Source: WS-2 sp964650245
GTDB lineage: Bacteria; Eisenbacteria; RBG-16-71-46
DNA length: 7,910 bases
Assembly (NCBI GenBank): GCA_964650245.1
Contig: CAZYQK010000141.1
Coordinates: 1 to 7,910 of the forward strand
Direction of reading: 5' to 3'
Part shown: one piece after another, positions 6,357 through 7,910 of the stretch
Position numbering within the stretch: the stretch's first letter is position 1
How the letters are laid out: the number at the start of each line of letters is the position of its first letter
Translations under genes and position numbers: made by a program
The notes under the pieces: model-generated
Told to the model about the DNA's origin: nothing
The model's input: only the letters and a program-made list of their open reading frames with translations
Database searches by the model: none

Positions 6357-7910
6357 TCAGTAGGCCGCCAGCTCCCGGATGGCCCGCAGCAGGGTGTCCT
6401 TTTGGGGCAGGATCACGTCCTCCAGCTGCGGCGAATATGCGACCGGCGTGTCGAGCGCCCCGACCCGCTTGACCGGCGCGTCGAGGTCGGTGAAGCACTG
6501 GTCGGCGATGCGCGCCGCGACCTCGCCGCCGAAGCCGCAGAACAGCGTGTCCTCGTGGGCCACGATCACGCGGCCGGTCTTCCCAACCGAGCGCGCCACG
6601 CTCTCCATGTCGAGCGGCTGCATGGTGCGCAGGTCGAGGATCTCGGTCTCGATCCCTTCCTCGGCCAGCTCCTGCGCCGCGAGGAACGTGCGCTGGACCA
6701 GGGCACCGTAGGTCACCACCGTGACGTCGTCGCCCGCCCGCACCACGCGCGCGCGGCCGAACGGCACGGTGTACTCGGGCCCGGGGTAGGGACCCTTGGC
6801 GTAGGGCTGGCGGTAGAGGTGCTTGTGCTCGAGGAACAGCACCGGGTCATCGCAGCGCAGCGCGGTGCGCATCAGCCCATTCGCATCCAGCGCGTTGCTC
6901 GGGAGCACGACGCGCAGCCCCGGGCAGTGGGCGAAGATGCTCTCGCCGCACTGGCTGTGGTAGGGGGCGCCGCCGCGCAGGTAACCACCGTACGCGGTGC
7001 GGATCACGACTGGACACGAGAAGGCGTTGTTCGAGCGGTAGCGCATGTGGACCAGCTCGTTCCGGATCTGCATCATCGCCGGCCAGATGTAGTCGAAGAA
7101 CTGGATCTCCACCACCGGCTTGAAGCCCAGCGTCGCGAGCCCGATCGCGCGCCCCACGATGTTGGCCTCCGCGAGCGGCGAGTTGTAGACGCGCGCGGCG
7201 CCGTAGAGCTTCTGCAGTCCCCAGGTGACGCCGAACACGCCGCCCTTGCCCTTGGTCTCGCTCAGGACCGACTCGTGGGAGGCGTCGGCCACATCCTCGC
7301 CGAACAGGATGATGCGCGGGTTGCGCTGCATCTCGTCGCGCAGGCAATAGTTGATGTTCTGCAGCAGCGTCTCGTTCGATTGAGGATTTTCGATCCGGGG
7401 CTCGGCGACGAAGCGGTCCGAGGCGGGATCGACGTCGGGCGAGAACACGAACGCGGTCGCGGTGCTCGCCGGCGGCTGCGAGGTCAGCTGGGCCTCCTCG
7501 CTGGAGCGGCGGATGAGCGCCAGCGCTTCTTGTTCCACGCGGTCCAGCCCCTCGCGGTCGATGAAGCCTTCCTCGATCAGGAAGCGCGCGTAGGTCCTGA
7601 GACAGTCGCGCTCGGCTTCGGCCTCGCGCTCGGCCTTCGACTTGTACTTGGTCTCGTCGTCCGACATCGAGTGCGAGTAGGGCCGGGTTACCAGCGCACG
7701 CACGAACGCCGGACCCTTGCGCGAGCGGCAGTATTCCACCGCCTCCTTGAGAATCCCGTACGACTCGACCGGGTCGTTGCCGTTGATCTCCCCCACCCAG
7801 TGGAGGTTGGGGAAGGTGCGCACCAGCTGGGCGACGTTGCCGCCCGCGGTCTGCACGTCCACCGGCACCGAGATGGCGTAGCCGTTGTCCTCGATCAGGA
7901 ACAGCACCGG
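6357..7910 (-). CDS. fused alpha/beta 2-oxoacid dehydrogenase E1 (TPP-dependent), N-terminus off the right edge
   Basis: The thiamine-pyrophosphate-dependent E1 of a 2-oxoacid dehydrogenase complex decarboxylates a 2-oxoacid and passes the acyl group to the lipoyl E2; here alpha and beta subunits are one chain. Residues below count from the codon at 7907, which is internal, not a start. The end of the alpha part is seen: VLFLIEDNGYAISVPV (end of the TPP-binding motif, usual Asn-Asn written Asp-Asn), WVGEINGNDP, and SHSMSDDETKYKS (78-90), matching the conserved loop after the alpha-subunit active site. A linker of about 140-180 follows, then the full beta part: ILFGEDVA (200-207), GVFGVTWGL, YNSPLAEANIVGRAIGLA, YGGYLRGGAPYHSQ (306-319), PGLRVVLPSNALDANGLM, and the C-terminal transketolase-like domain ending RVGALDTPVAYSPQLEDVILP. 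The beginning of the TPP motif (GDG) is outside the window. Sequence resembles branched-chain 2-oxoacid (2-oxoisovalerate) E1 more than homodimeric pyruvate E1, but pyruvate cannot be excluded. No E2 or E3 gene follows, so those partners are elsewhere. Confidence 0.93.
   Translation of the reverse strand, partial: PVLFLIEDNGYAISVPVDVQTAGGNVAQLVRTFPNLHWVGEINGNDPVESYGILKEAVEYCRSRKGPAFVRALVTRPYSHSMSDDETKYKSKAEREAEAERDCLRTYARFLIEEGFIDREGLDRVEQEALALIRRSSEEAQLTSQPPASTATAFVFSPDVDPASDRFVAEPRIENPQSNETLLQNINYCLRDEMQRNPRIILFGEDVADASHESVLSETKGKGGVFGVTWGLQKLYGAARVYNSPLAEANIVGRAIGLATLGFKPVVEIQFFDYIWPAMMQIRNELVHMRYRSNNAFSCPVVIRTAYGGYLRGGAPYHSQCGESIFAHCPGLRVVLPSNALDANGLMRTALRCDDPVLFLEHKHLYRQPYAKGPYPGPEYTVPFGRARVVRAGDDVTVVTYGALVQRTFLAAQELAEEGIETEILDLRTMQPLDMESVARSVGKTGRVIVAHEDTLFCGFGGEVAARIADQCFTDLDAPVKRVGALDTPVAYSPQLEDVILPQKDTLLRAIRELAAY

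Noticed and set aside
1..7910. CRISPR array, tRNA/rRNA, insertion sequence, phage or defence genes
   Set aside because: No regularly spaced repeats, cloverleaf-like sequences, transposase or nuclease motifs, or terminal repeats were seen; the genes read as metabolic and envelope functions.

Overview
The window is very GC-rich (roughly 70% by eye) and densely coded. It holds six protein genes, two of them cut by the window edges. Two genes encode lipoprotein-type signal peptides and one encodes a small outer-membrane-type beta-barrel, so the host is a Gram-negative-type (diderm) bacterium. The gene mix (a fused alpha/beta 2-oxoacid dehydrogenase E1, a lipoprotein vanadium-haloperoxidase homologue, a GH113-type glycosidase and a penicillin acylase) would fit GC-rich lineages such as Eisenbacteria, Gemmatimonadota or Myxococcota. 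The sequence alone does not settle which. I see no tRNA, rRNA, CRISPR array, transposase or phage gene.

Layout. The left edge carries the first 186 codons of a ROK-family sugar kinase on the minus strand. An 84-base divergent spacer separates it from a plus-strand penicillin-acylase-family Ntn hydrolase (about 816 residues, with a possible twin-arginine-like signal). The acylase runs convergently into a minus-strand block. In transcription order (right to left) that block contains: the fused E1 (cut at the right edge), a 241-base spacer, a vanadium-dependent haloperoxidase/PAP2-family lipoprotein, a 70-base spacer holding a perfect 28-bp palindrome, a GH113-like TIM-barrel lipoprotein, and a small beta-barrel protein whose start region abuts the GH113 stop.

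Function. The GH113-like gene and the barrel gene are tightly spaced and look translationally coupled, probably an envelope pair. The haloperoxidase homologue is also predicted to be envelope-anchored but is set off by the palindrome. The E1 enzyme is central metabolism (oxidative decarboxylation of branched-chain 2-oxoacids or pyruvate), and the ROK protein is a cytoplasmic sugar kinase. The acylase is predicted to be exported and to hydrolyse an amide substrate that the sequence does not identify. I found no convincing evidence of a new multi-gene system. The observations most worth a second look are the haloperoxidase homologue with a complete vanadate-binding motif set, the palindrome, and the DnaA-box-like/-10-like sequence in the divergent spacer.
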